DNA from: Nocardia rhizosphaerihabitans
GTDB lineage: Bacteria > Actinomycetota > Actinomycetes > Mycobacteriales > Mycobacteriaceae
Direction of reading: 5' to 3'
NCBI RefSeq assembly: GCF_014646295.1
Contig: NZ_BMNE01000002.1
Location: forward strand, 1,241,440 to 1,305,439
Length of the DNA stretch: 64,000 bases
Positions 26,045 through 35,153 of the stretch are shown one piece after another; the stretch's first letter is position 1; each line of letters opens with the position of its first letter. The notes under the pieces were generated by a model. It did not search any database. It had not been told where the DNA came from and saw only the letters and a program-made list of their open reading frames with translations. Both the position numbers and the translations under genes were made by a program.

Positions 26045-29000
26045 ATGACCGCGATCGGACAGCAGGCCACCCTCGGGGCGATTCTCGGTCGCGGCGGCAC
26101 CGGCGACGGGATCGCTGTGATCGACGGCGGCACAACCATGACCTACGGCGCTTTGGCCGACTCGGCGAATCGGCTCGCCCGGGAGTTGATCGCGCACTCT
26201 GTCGGCCCGGAAACCGTGGTGGTGCTCGCCGTGCCGCGCTCGGCGGAGCTGGTGCGCGCGGTGTCGGCGGTCGCGGCGACGGGCGCCGCGCTGCTGCCGA
26301 TCGATGTGCGACAGCCGCAGGCCCGGCGCCGCTATCTGCTGGCAGACTCGGCGGCCACCATCGGGATCACCACCCGCGCCTTGCTCGCCGACCTCCCGGC
26401 ATGGATCACCTGGCTGGTGCTCGACGACCCCGACCTCGTGCGGCGGTGCGCGACCCGTGATCCAGCGCCGCTCACCGATACCGACCGCGTGCGCCCGACG
26501 CATGTGGACCAGCTCGCCTACGTGCTCTACACCTCCGGGTCGACCGGCACACCGAAATCCGTCGCCGTGCCCCATCGCGGGCTGGCCGCGCTCGTCGCCG
26601 AGGTGTCGGCCCATCTCGGGCCGTGGGAGCAGGCTCGCGTATTGCAGGTCAGCTCACCGGGTTTCGATCTCTTCGTCCATGAACTCATGCTGACGTTCAC
26701 GCATGGCGCGACCTTGGTCATCGTGCCGCCGGAGATCACGGTCGGTGCTGAGCTCGACGAGCTGATCGCGGGGCAGGCGGTCACCCACGCGGTGCTCACG
26801 CCGGCGGTGCTCGCGACTCTCGACCCGGCTCGGCACGCGACGCTGCGTGGTCTGGTCGTCGGCGGTGACGCCTCGGATCCGGCGCTGGTCGCGCGGTGGG
26901 CGCCCGGACGGACGTACCTGAACAGCTATGGACCGACGGAAACCACCATCTTCGTCTCCGCCACACCGGTGGTCGCGGGCGGGCCGATCGTCCTCGGGGC
27001 GGTGTTCGACGGCTGGTCGGCGCTGATCCTCGACGAGTGTCTGCGTCCGGTCGAGCCCGGCGAGCCCGGCGAGCTCTACCTGTCCGGGCCCGGTGTCGCA
27101 CGCGGATATCGGCGCAGGCCGGGCGCGACGGCCACGCGATTCGTGGCCGACCCCTTCGGACCCGCCGGTGCGCGGATCTACCGCACCGGCGACCTCGTCC
27201 GGCGGCGTCGTGCCGACGACGACGCGGCACCGGGCGCCTTGGAGTTCCTGGGCCGCACGGACTTTCAGCTCAAGGTGAGCGGCATCCGGCTCGAGCCGGG
27301 GGAGATTGATGCCGTCCTCGCCGGGCACGCGGACGTGCGCTCGGCGATCACCATCGGGTGGCGGACTCCGGCTGGTGCGCTGGTACCGGTGAGCTATGTG
27401 GTGCCGGAGCCGGGACGCGCTGTCGACACTGCCGAGCTGATGATGTTCGCGCGCGAAAGACTGGCCGCGCACGCCGTGCCCGCGACGGTGATCGTCCTCG
27501 ACGCGCTGCCGCTGACCCCCGTCGGCAAAGTCGACCGCGCCGCGTTGCCCGCCCCGATGTTCGCCTCCAGCGGTGGTCCGGCGCCGACGGATTCGGTCGA
27601 ACGCCTGGTGGGCACCGTCATCGCCGGTCTGCTCGGCGTGGAATCGGTCGGCGTCGACGACGACTTCTTCGCCCTGGGCGGCAACTCCCTGCTCGCCGCC
27701 CAGCTCGGCGCGCGATTGGCGGCGGCGACCCGCAAGCACGTCCCGGTGCGCACCGTGTTCGATGCGCCGACGGTCGCTCGGCTCGCCGTCGTGATACGGC
27801 ACATGTCCAAGGCCGCGCCGCGGCCCCCGGTGACGCGCCGCAGTAGGCCCGACTCGCTGCCCCTTGCTCCTGCCCAGCAACGACTGTGGGTGCTGAACCG
27901 GCTCGACCATCGGTCACCCGCGGACAACATCGCGCTGGCGGTGCGGCTGCGCGGGCCGCTCTCGGTCGCCGCGCTGCGAGCCGCGTTCGATGATGTAATC
28001 GAACGGCATGAACCGCTGCGCACGCTCTACCTGGACCAGGAGGGCGTCGGCATCCAGCACATCCTGCCGATCGATCACGTACGTACCGCTCTCGTTCCGG
28101 TCCGGCTGCGATCGGATGAGCTCACCGCCGCGCTGGCTGAATTCGGCACGGCGGGCTTCGATCTCACCACCGAGATGCCGATGCGGACGCGTCTGTTCGC
28201 GGTCGGCGAGGACGAGCATGTGTTGGCCGTGATCGTCCACCACATCAGCGCCGACGGGTGGTCGCTCGGTCCGCTCCTGCGGGATCTGCTCGCCGCGTAC
28301 GCAGCTCGGCTCCATCAAACCGGTTGGGGCCGAAGCAGTTTTCCGATTGCCGGGGCGCCCGCCGGTCCGGCGTTCGAGGCAGGTTCGGGGTTCGAGGCGG
28401 ACTCGGCCGGAGAGGACGGTGGGTCGCTCGGACCAGCGCTCGAGCCGCTGCCCGTTTCCTACGTCGATTACGCACTGGCACAGGGGGACTGGCTAGCGCA
28501 GGACTCCGGTGCGGCGACCCTCGATGGGCAGTTGCGGTACTGGCGGGTCAGGCTCGCCGGACTGGCTCCGCGACTGGAATTGCCGGTCGACCGCCCGCAT
28601 CCGCCTGTCGCGTCGGGGCGCGGCGCGGTGGCCGCTTTCGAATTCGACGCCGAGCTCACCGCTCGGATCCGCCGGATCGCGATGGCGCACGGCGCGACTC
28701 AATTCATGGTGCTGCACGCGATACTCGCCGTGGCCCTGGCCCGCTCGGGTGGCGGCGCCGACATTTCCATCGGCACCCCGGTGGCCGGGCGCGGCGGGCC
28801 CGAACTCGATGATCTCGTCGGCATGTTCGTCAACATGGTGGTGCTGCGCATAACGGTCGACCCGGCCGACCCCTTCACCGCATTGCTCGCCCGCGCCCGC
28901 GACATCGGCCTCGGCGCACTGGCCAACGCCGACATCCCGTTCGAGCGTGTCGTCGAGGCTCTGGACCCGCCCCGCACCCGCGCACACCACCCGCTGTTCC

Positions 29001-32000
29001 AGGTGGTGCTCACCGCAGCGACCGACGCGGGCCCGGTCGGGACCGACCTGGGCGGACTGACAGTCGAACCTGTCGACCCGGTCGAATCCCCGGCGAAATT
29101 CGACCTCCAGCTGACGATGTCGGACCCGGCCGCGGCCACCCTCCGCGTGGCAATCACCTACGCGACCGACCTGTTCGACCGCGACACGATCGACCAGCTC
29201 ATCCACACCGTGGACCGGATCACCAGCGCGGTCACCGCGGACCCGTCGGCAACGGTCGGCGACATCGACCTGATCGATGCGACCCGCTCGGCGGCAGTGC
29301 GGGCCCCCGCTTTGATCCGCCCCGACCAGCGGATACTGGGCGACCTGTTCGACCTCGCGGCGCATCGCCATCGACATGCCGTGGCGATCCGGTCCGGCGA
29401 AACCACCGTGACCTACGGAGAACTCGACGACCGCAGCGCCGCCCTCGCACGGGAACTGGTGGCGGCCGGGGCGGGCCCAGAGCGCCGGGTCGCCGTCTTC
29501 ATACCCCGCTCGGCCGACCTGGTCGTGGCGATCGTCGCGGTGGTCCGCAGCGGCGCGGCGTATGTTCCCGTCGATCCCGACTATCCCCGCGACCGGATCG
29601 ACTACCTGCTGGCCGATGCACGGCCGGTATGTGTGATCACTGCGGGCTTGATCGTCCACAGGACCGACGAGCCGGCAGCGGGGGCAGTGGCCCGATCGAA
29701 CGACGAGGGTGGCGAGGAGCGCGGGGTCGATCCAGGAACCCGACCACGACCTGCTTCGGTAGGCGTAGGACACGACTCGGCCGATCCACCGACTGATGCT
29801 GTGCCGCACGATGTCTCGGACCAGGGGGAACGGCATATCGTTTCGCGGCGCCCTGCCGAGGCCGATCGGGTGGCTTTCGAGACCAGTCCGATTCGCCATG
29901 CCCGTGCGGTGAACGTCGCGTACGTGATCTACACCTCCGGCTCGACGGGGGCACCGAAAGGTGTGGCGGTCGAGCATCGCCAGATCGTGGCCCTGCTCGA
30001 GCGGACCCGGCGTGTGCTGTCGACCCGGTCCACCGATGTGTGGGCGCTGTTCCATTCGGTCGCGTTCGACTTCTCTGTGTGGGAACTGTGGGGTGCGCTC
30101 ACTACCGGCGCGGCGCTCGTCGTCATCGACAAGGACACCGCGCGATCGCCTGAGCAGCTGCGGGAACTCCTGGTCCGCGAACAGGTTTCGGTACTCGGTC
30201 AGACCCCCTCGGCCTTCGCCGGGCTGGACGATACCGACGCGCGTGCCACTGGTGCTCCACTTGCCTTGCGGCGCATCGTCTTCGGTGGCGAGGCCCTCGA
30301 TCCGCGACGGCTCGCCGCCTGGATCGATCGGCACGGAGCCTCAGGTCCCGCACTGGTCAACATGTTCGGCATCACCGAGACCACGGTGCACGTCACGCAC
30401 ACCACGATCACCACGGGTACCTACGCGCGGGCGGGTAGCCCGGTCGGACAGCCGCTCGACGGACTCAGCGTGCAGATTCTCGACGACCGGTTGCGGCCGG
30501 TGCCGACGGGCGTCATCGGCGAGATCTACGTGGCCGGTGCGCAGGTGACGCGCGGCTACCTGCATCGGCCCGGCCTCACCGCCACTCGATTCGTCGCGAA
30601 TCCCGGTGCGGTGGGCGGTGTTCTGTACCGTTCCGGCGACCTCGGCCGGTGGACGCGCGAGGGCACGCTCGAACACTTCGGGCGCGCGGATCGCCAGGTG
30701 AAGATTCGCGGCTACCGGATCGAACCCGCCGAAATCGAAGTGGCACTACTGGATTGCCCCGGCGTCGGCGCCGCCGCCGTGGTCGTGCACGAGGATCCGA
30801 CAACCGGTCGCCAGCTGGTCGGCTATGTCGTACCGGGTGGCAGCAACAGTGCGGTCACCGGTCCCGGGAACGCCGCGGTCACCGGTGGCGGGAACGCCGC
30901 GGTCACCGGTGGCGGGAACGGTGCGATCGCCGGTGGCGGGTACACCGCGCTCTCGGGTAGCGGGGTCCGCGCACAGCTGCGTGAACGGCTGCCCGAGCAT
31001 CAGGTTCCCGCGGCCGTCGTCGTCATCGACGCGCTGCCCCTCACCGCGAACGGCAAGCTCGACCTCGCTAGGTTGCCGAGCCCCGCGTTCACCTCCGATC
31101 GTGCCTACCGCGCACCTCAGGGGCCGGTCGAGCAGCGGATCGCGGCGGTGTACGCCGAGCTGCTCGGCTGCGATCGGGTCGGCGCCGACGACTCGTTCTT
31201 CGACCTCGGCGGCAACTCGATGGTCGCGACCAGGCTGGTGGCGCGGCTGCGCACCGAGTTGGCGGCCGAGGTCGCGCTCGCCTGGCTGTTCAGCGACCCG
31301 TCCCCGGCCGGTCTGGCACGCCGGATCGCCGAGGACACGGGCGAGGAGTCGGCGCTGGCGCCGGTGCTCGCCCTGCGCGCGCGTGGCAGCGGCGCACCGC
31401 TGTTCTGCGTCCATCCCGTGGTTGGTCTGTCCTGGAGTTTCGCCGGCCTGTCCGCCGAACTGGACTGCCCGCTGTATGGCGTGCAATCCCCGGCGATCGT
31501 CGAGGACGCGCCGCCGCCCGAGTCGATCGACGCGCTGGCCGCCGACTACGTGACCAGAATCCGCGCCGTCCAGCCGCACGGACCGTACCGGCTGCTCGGT
31601 TGGTGCGTCGGCGGCGTGATCGCGCACGCCATGGCCGTGCGGCTGCAGGATCTGGGTGAGCAGGTCGAGGTGCTGGCGATGCTGGACTCCTTCGTCGGCG
31701 ACGTCGGCTACCGCAGCGCGGCGCCGGTGACCGTCGGCGACCTGCTCGGCCAGTTCGGCACCGAACACGAACTCGCCACGCCGGTCACCGATTTCACGCC
31801 CGAGGACGCGGTCGCCTTGGTGTCGAACCTGCCAGGCCCGTTCGAGGAGCTGACCGAGGAACGGGTGCACCGGCTCTTCGCGGGCATCCTGCACGCCCAG
31901 GTGATCGGTGCGGCGCATCGCCCCCGCGTCTTCCATGGTGACCTGCTGTTCTTCACCGCGGACCGCGACGACCGCGGTGAGGGCAGAGCCGCCGGGGCGT

Positions 32001-32149
32001 GGCGGAACCACATCGCCGGCGACATCCGCAATGTGCCCGTCGACGCCACCCACTGGGACATCACCGGCGCGGCCGCGCTGCGGACGATCGGGCCCGCGCT
32101 GGCCGCCGCGCTCGAGGGGTGGGCGACGGTACAGCGCGCCGCGAGCTGA
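26045..32149 (+). CDS. Dimodular NRPS, A-T-C-A-T-TE, with Cys-type thioesterase
   Basis: 2034 residues. Order: A1 (about 10-510, YTSGSTG near 162), carrier T1 (GGNSLL near 543), condensation C (HHISADG near 732), A2 (about 1085-1680, YTSGSTG near 1295), T2 (GGNSMV near 1722) and thioesterase (about 1780-2030). A1 starts the chain without a condensation domain. Reading the ten pocket positions by eye, A1 gives DLHVVGSIFK (no known match) and A2 gives DFWGVGMVHK, close to the threonine code DFWNIGMVHK. The TE elbow is GWCVGG (Cys1854) instead of GxSxG. A2 has an insertion of about 65 residues between motifs A2 and A3 and a glycine-rich tandem repeat. GGAGG abuts the ATG, and TCTAAT at 26032 may give a leaderless mRNA. 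Confidence 0.9.
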   Translation: MTAIGQQATLGAILGRGGTGDGIAVIDGGTTMTYGALADSANRLARELIAHSVGPETVVVLAVPRSAELVRAVSAVAATGAALLPIDVRQPQARRRYLLADSAATIGITTRALLADLPAWITWLVLDDPDLVRRCATRDPAPLTDTDRVRPTHVDQLAYVLYTSGSTGTPKSVAVPHRGLAALVAEVSAHLGPWEQARVLQVSSPGFDLFVHELMLTFTHGATLVIVPPEITVGAELDELIAGQAVTHAVLTPAVLATLDPARHATLRGLVVGGDASDPALVARWAPGRTYLNSYGPTETTIFVSATPVVAGGPIVLGAVFDGWSALILDECLRPVEPGEPGELYLSGPGVARGYRRRPGATATRFVADPFGPAGARIYRTGDLVRRRRADDDAAPGALEFLGRTDFQLKVSGIRLEPGEIDAVLAGHADVRSAITIGWRTPAGALVPVSYVVPEPGRAVDTAELMMFARERLAAHAVPATVIVLDALPLTPVGKVDRAALPAPMFASSGGPAPTDSVERLVGTVIAGLLGVESVGVDDDFFALGGNSLLAAQLGARLAAATRKHVPVRTVFDAPTVARLAVVIRHMSKAAPRPPVTRRSRPDSLPLAPAQQRLWVLNRLDHRSPADNIALAVRLRGPLSVAALRAAFDDVIERHEPLRTLYLDQEGVGIQHILPIDHVRTALVPVRLRSDELTAALAEFGTAGFDLTTEMPMRTRLFAVGEDEHVLAVIVHHISADGWSLGPLLRDLLAAYAARLHQTGWGRSSFPIAGAPAGPAFEAGSGFEADSAGEDGGSLGPALEPLPVSYVDYALAQGDWLAQDSGAATLDGQLRYWRVRLAGLAPRLELPVDRPHPPVASGRGAVAAFEFDAELTARIRRIAMAHGATQFMVLHAILAVALARSGGGADISIGTPVAGRGGPELDDLVGMFVNMVVLRITVDPADPFTALLARARDIGLGALANADIPFERVVEALDPPRTRAHHPLFQVVLTAATDAGPVGTDLGGLTVEPVDPVESPAKFDLQLTMSDPAAATLRVAITYATDLFDRDTIDQLIHTVDRITSAVTADPSATVGDIDLIDATRSAAVRAPALIRPDQRILGDLFDLAAHRHRHAVAIRSGETTVTYGELDDRSAALARELVAAGAGPERRVAVFIPRSADLVVAIVAVVRSGAAYVPVDPDYPRDRIDYLLADARPVCVITAGLIVHRTDEPAAGAVARSNDEGGEERGVDPGTRPRPASVGVGHDSADPPTDAVPHDVSDQGERHIVSRRPAEADRVAFETSPIRHARAVNVAYVIYTSGSTGAPKGVAVEHRQIVALLERTRRVLSTRSTDVWALFHSVAFDFSVWELWGALTTGAALVVIDKDTARSPEQLRELLVREQVSVLGQTPSAFAGLDDTDARATGAPLALRRIVFGGEALDPRRLAAWIDRHGASGPALVNMFGITETTVHVTHTTITTGTYARAGSPVGQPLDGLSVQILDDRLRPVPTGVIGEIYVAGAQVTRGYLHRPGLTATRFVANPGAVGGVLYRSGDLGRWTREGTLEHFGRADRQVKIRGYRIEPAEIEVALLDCPGVGAAAVVVHEDPTTGRQLVGYVVPGGSNSAVTGPGNAAVTGGGNAAVTGGGNGAIAGGGYTALSGSGVRAQLRERLPEHQVPAAVVVIDALPLTANGKLDLARLPSPAFTSDRAYRAPQGPVEQRIAAVYAELLGCDRVGADDSFFDLGGNSMVATRLVARLRTELAAEVALAWLFSDPSPAGLARRIAEDTGEESALAPVLALRARGSGAPLFCVHPVVGLSWSFAGLSAELDCPLYGVQSPAIVEDAPPPESIDALAADYVTRIRAVQPHGPYRLLGWCVGGVIAHAMAVRLQDLGEQVEVLAMLDSFVGDVGYRSAAPVTVGDLLGQFGTEHELATPVTDFTPEDAVALVSNLPGPFEELTEERVHRLFAGILHAQVIGAAHRPRVFHGDLLFFTADRDDRGEGRAAGAWRNHIAGDIRNVPVDATHWDITGAAALRTIGPALAAALEGWATVQRAAS
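30845..30964 (+). repeat. 24-bp tandem repeat within NRPS adenylation domain 2
   Basis: Five 24-bp units starting at 30845, 30869, 30893, 30917 and 30941. Units 2 and 3 are identical; units 1 and 4 differ by a few bases and unit 5 is degenerate. They encode N-A-A-V-T-G-G-G-like octapeptides placed in the small subdomain of A2, before the A10 region (LTANGKLD). The frame is kept, so copy-number changes would be tolerated as an 8-residue length polymorphism. Confidence 0.9.
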
Positions 32150-32150
32150 C

Positions 32151-32179
32151 GGTGGCGGCGACCCCTCGTCGCCGCCACC
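32151..32179. terminator. Terminator shared by convergent NRPS and acyl-CoA ligase genes
   Basis: GGTGGCGGCGA (32151-32161) pairs perfectly with TCGCCGCCACC (32169-32179) across a 7-base loop. It fills the 33-bp space between two convergent stops. Confidence 0.8.
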
Positions 32180-32182
32180 GGG

Positions 32183-33748
32183 TCAATGCAGCGCGGCCAG
32201 GCCGCGACGGTCGATCTTCCCGGTCGGCGTGCGCGGCAGTTCGTCGACGAACACCACGTCACGGGGAGCTTTGAACCTGGCCAGATGGGACTTCACATAC
32301 GCGCGGACGGCATCGGCGTCGAGGTCACCCGCACGGACGACGATGGCGGCGAGGCGCTGCCCGAACTCCTCGTCGGGGACACCGATCACCGCGGCCTCGG
32401 TGACGGCCGAATGCCGGTAGAGCAGGTCCTCGACCTCCCCGGGAAAGACGTTCTCGCCGCCGGAGACGATCATGTCGTCGTCCCTGCCGTCGATGAAAAG
32501 CCTTCCGGCGGCATCGAAATGACCGAGATCGCCGGTGCTCATCAATCCGCCCCGCAGCTGTTTGGAGCCGCCACCGGAGTAGCCGTGGAAGGCGATCGAG
32601 TTGCCGACATGGACGGTGCCGACAGTGCCTGGCTCGATGACCCGGGTGTCACCGTCGAAGAGCGCCACGGTGATGCCGACCGGCGGTCTACCCACCGTGC
32701 CGGGAGCGGCGATCCAGTCCTCGGGGGTGGCGATGGTGGCGGTGCCGGTCTCGGTGCAGCCGTAGAAGTTATAGATGACCGGCCCGAACGCCTCGATCGC
32801 CTTGGTGCCCAACGACGAGGGCAGCGCGGCGCCCGCCGTGAACACGATCCGCAGCGAGCTGGTGTCGGTGGCGGACAACACTTCTGGGCCCAGATCGAGA
32901 ATGCGGCGCAGCATCGTCGGGACGAGCACCACCATGTCGGCGCGATGCTCGCCGATCTGGGTGAGCGCCCGCTGGGCATCGAACTTGCCGTGCAACACGA
33001 TGGTCGAGCCCAGATTCAGCGCCAGGATGAACTGCGAGAGCGCCGTGCCGTGGAACAGCGGCGCGCACAACACCATGGTCTGCCCACGGCGCAAGGGCAC
33101 CCGATCGACGAATTGTGCTCCGGCCAACGGTGATTCGACCCGACGCGGCGCACCCTTCGGCGTACCGGTCGTGCCGCCGGTGAGCAGGACGAAACCGCCC
33201 TGCTCGGCTGGTACGGGCGCCCGGGTTCCCGGATCGGCGCCCGCGGTGTCGAGCATTGTGATGCCGTCGGCCAGGTCACCGCCGAGAGCGGACAGGCTCG
33301 GGTCGAGCACCAGCGCACCGACCTGTTCACGAGCCAGCACATCACGGAGTTGGGCCGCACCGAAGCCGGTGTTGAGCAGCACCAGCCGCGCACCGAGTTT
33401 TCCTGCGGCGGCCATGGTTTCGACCAGAAGCAGCCCGTCGGGGCACAGCACCCCGATGGTGTCCTGCGCGCTCAGCCCGGCGGCGTGCCAGCGGGCCGCG
33501 ATCGCATCGCTGCGCTGATCGAGTTCGCGATAACTGACCCGCCGACCACCGTCGACGAGCGCGACCCGATGCGGTGCCTGCCGCGCCGAGGTGCGGATGC
33601 CGCCGGCGATCGGGCCGAAAGTGCGCATCGCACGGGCGGTGCGAACGAGCTGATCGGGGCGCCGCAAGTCGACGAGCCCCGCCCGCTGCATGACACGGAG
33701 CTGTCGCGCCGATGTACTCGCGGCACGTACCCAGCTAGCCGCGCTCAT
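32183..33748 (-). CDS. Fatty-acid-CoA/AMP ligase (FadD-like, ANL superfamily)
   Basis: 521-residue acyl-activating enzyme. It shows the phosphate loop LLTGGTTGTPKG, VPTMLRRILDLG, NFYGCTETG, the adenine-binding STGDLGHFDAAGRLFIDGRDDDMI and the C-terminal lysine motif PRTPTGKIDRR. It would activate a carboxylic acid, probably a fatty acid, as acyl-AMP and then acyl-CoA. An ATG at 33748 avoids overlap with the upstream lipase gene, which lies 28 bp away on the same strand. A role in supplying an acyl group to one of the NRPSs is possible but unproven; lipid catabolism with the lipase is the simpler reading. Confidence 0.88.
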   Translation of the reverse strand: MSAASWVRAASTSARQLRVMQRAGLVDLRRPDQLVRTARAMRTFGPIAGGIRTSARQAPHRVALVDGGRRVSYRELDQRSDAIAARWHAAGLSAQDTIGVLCPDGLLLVETMAAAGKLGARLVLLNTGFGAAQLRDVLAREQVGALVLDPSLSALGGDLADGITMLDTAGADPGTRAPVPAEQGGFVLLTGGTTGTPKGAPRRVESPLAGAQFVDRVPLRRGQTMVLCAPLFHGTALSQFILALNLGSTIVLHGKFDAQRALTQIGEHRADMVVLVPTMLRRILDLGPEVLSATDTSSLRIVFTAGAALPSSLGTKAIEAFGPVIYNFYGCTETGTATIATPEDWIAAPGTVGRPPVGITVALFDGDTRVIEPGTVGTVHVGNSIAFHGYSGGGSKQLRGGLMSTGDLGHFDAAGRLFIDGRDDDMIVSGGENVFPGEVEDLLYRHSAVTEAAVIGVPDEEFGQRLAAIVVRAGDLDADAVRAYVKSHLARFKAPRDVVFVDELPRTPTGKIDRRGLAALH

Positions 33749-33776
33749 CGCGAATCCCCCCGCCCGCGACGGTGGC

Positions 33777-35057
33777 TCAACATACCCGCGGCCCCGGGTC
33801 CGCACCCGCGGTCACCGCGAGCAGCCAGGCGACAGTCCCGATCTCGGGCACGATCTCGGCGCTGATGTGCTCCGACATCGGCACCCAGAACATTCGCATA
33901 TTCACCCCGCGCGCACAGTAGGCGGCGGCGATGTCGTCGATGGCCAGTTCGGCGGGCAACAGCTGATCGGTGGTCGAATGCCACATGAGCAGCGGGATGT
34001 CGGGCGTGTTCTCGGGGCGGCCGAAGCTCGCCGCCGACAGCGCTTCGTTAGCCGCGGCCAGCGCCGCCTGCGGATCGGTCAGATAGTCGACGACCGGGCG
34101 CAGCAGGGTGGAGGCGACGGCGGTGTAGAGGCAGCGGTTCTCCAGATCACGGGCGACCTGATGTCCCTCCGGGGTCAGGTACCGCTGCAACGCCTGATCG
34201 AACTCGGGGTATTCGCGGGCAAGGCCGAGGATGGCGAGCCAGCCGGTGAAGTTGGCCTGCGGCTGCTGACCCGAGATGGCGAACGGCGCGATCGCGACCT
34301 TGTCACCCGGGATGCCGCCCTGCGCGCTGCCCCGAATGTTGAGCTCGGGGGCGTAGTGCCGGCGCTGCTCGGCCGCCGACGCCGAGGAATTGCCGCCACC
34401 GGAATAGCCCCACAGGCCCACCGGCGACGCCTCCAACCCGAGGCCGCCACGCTGGGCCGCGCGGATACCGTCGAGTACCATCCGGCCCTCGGCCGGGGAC
34501 ATGATCGTGTTCTGCTTGCCGTCGAAATCGGTGACAACCACCGCGGCGCCCGCGGCCAGGAACTGCGCCATCAGTGCGACTTCCTTCTGAATCCCCGCCC
34601 GCAGCGTGTACGAGGGATTGCACTGCTGACCGAGGCTGTCGATCGCCTCCTGATACGAAATCAGCGGGCGCGCACCGGGACCCAGCCACGGAATGCCGGG
34701 CACGAGCACCGTGGTCGCCGTGGCGAGCGGGTTGTCCTGGGCATCGGTGCTGCGGAACAGCAGCTGGGTGGTGTGCACCGGGACGGGGATGCCGAGCGTG
34801 TAGATCTGCACGACGCGGCTGCGGATGACATCGCCGTTGGCGTAGCCGCCGAAGTCGGCCGGATCGGCGTACCAGGGGTCGTTCTGCGGGGTCGGCAGCG
34901 GTACCACCGCCGGATAGACCTGTGCCTCGTTCGGCAACGGCGGGAGTTCGAAGTCCTCGGCGACGGCGGGGCCCGCGGCCAAGGCCAGCACCGCGACGCT
35001 GAGCAGGGCGGTAGCGCCGAAGCGCCGGGATCGGTAGGTGGCCGTGCTGCGCTGCAT
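33777..35057 (-). CDS. Secreted LIP-family lipase
   Basis: 426 residues with a signal peptide (FGATALLSVAVLALAAGPAVAE). The secretory lipase family core is clear: DFELPPLPNEAQVYPAV, TTQLLFRSTDAQDNPLATATTVLVP, SYQEAIDSLGQQCNPSYTLR, the nucleophile elbow WGYSGGG, and a C-terminal triad region with WHSTTDQLLP and SEHISAE. It hydrolyses acylglycerols or esters outside the cell. A divergent TetR gene and a three-half-site operator lie 96 bp upstream. Followed by the acyl-CoA ligase, giving a lipolysis plus activation pair. Confidence 0.92.
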   Translation of the reverse strand: MQRSTATYRSRRFGATALLSVAVLALAAGPAVAEDFELPPLPNEAQVYPAVVPLPTPQNDPWYADPADFGGYANGDVIRSRVVQIYTLGIPVPVHTTQLLFRSTDAQDNPLATATTVLVPGIPWLGPGARPLISYQEAIDSLGQQCNPSYTLRAGIQKEVALMAQFLAAGAAVVVTDFDGKQNTIMSPAEGRMVLDGIRAAQRGGLGLEASPVGLWGYSGGGNSSASAAEQRRHYAPELNIRGSAQGGIPGDKVAIAPFAISGQQPQANFTGWLAILGLAREYPEFDQALQRYLTPEGHQVARDLENRCLYTAVASTLLRPVVDYLTDPQAALAAANEALSAASFGRPENTPDIPLLMWHSTTDQLLPAELAIDDIAAAYCARGVNMRMFWVPMSEHISAEIVPEIGTVAWLLAVTAGADPGPRVC

Positions 35058-35096
35058 GGCATCTCCTTCACTAGGTGATCCCGATTACAGCAGGTT

Positions 35097-35125
35097 CTCT
35101 TGTTCAGAACAAGAGTTCTTGTTCT
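35097..35125. promoter_or_regulatory. Three-half-site TetR operator between lipase and regulator
   Basis: Three adjacent half-sites make two overlapping perfect palindromes: CTCTTGTTC-A-GAACAAGAG (35097-35115) and AGAACAAGA-GT-TCTTGTTCT (35106-35125). The middle half-site is shared. It lies between the lipase start (35057) and the TetR start (35153), covering the likely -35 of the regulator. Confidence 0.8.
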
Positions 35126-35139
35126 TATTGGGCGATCGG

Positions 35140-35153
35140 TAGGCTGAGCGCCG
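35140..35153 (+). promoter_or_regulatory. -10 element of a probable leaderless TetR transcript
   Basis: TAGGCT (35140-35145) fits TANNNT and lies seven bases before the GTG start at 35153, with no ribosome-binding site in between. This spacing puts the transcription start on the start codon. Confidence 0.5.
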
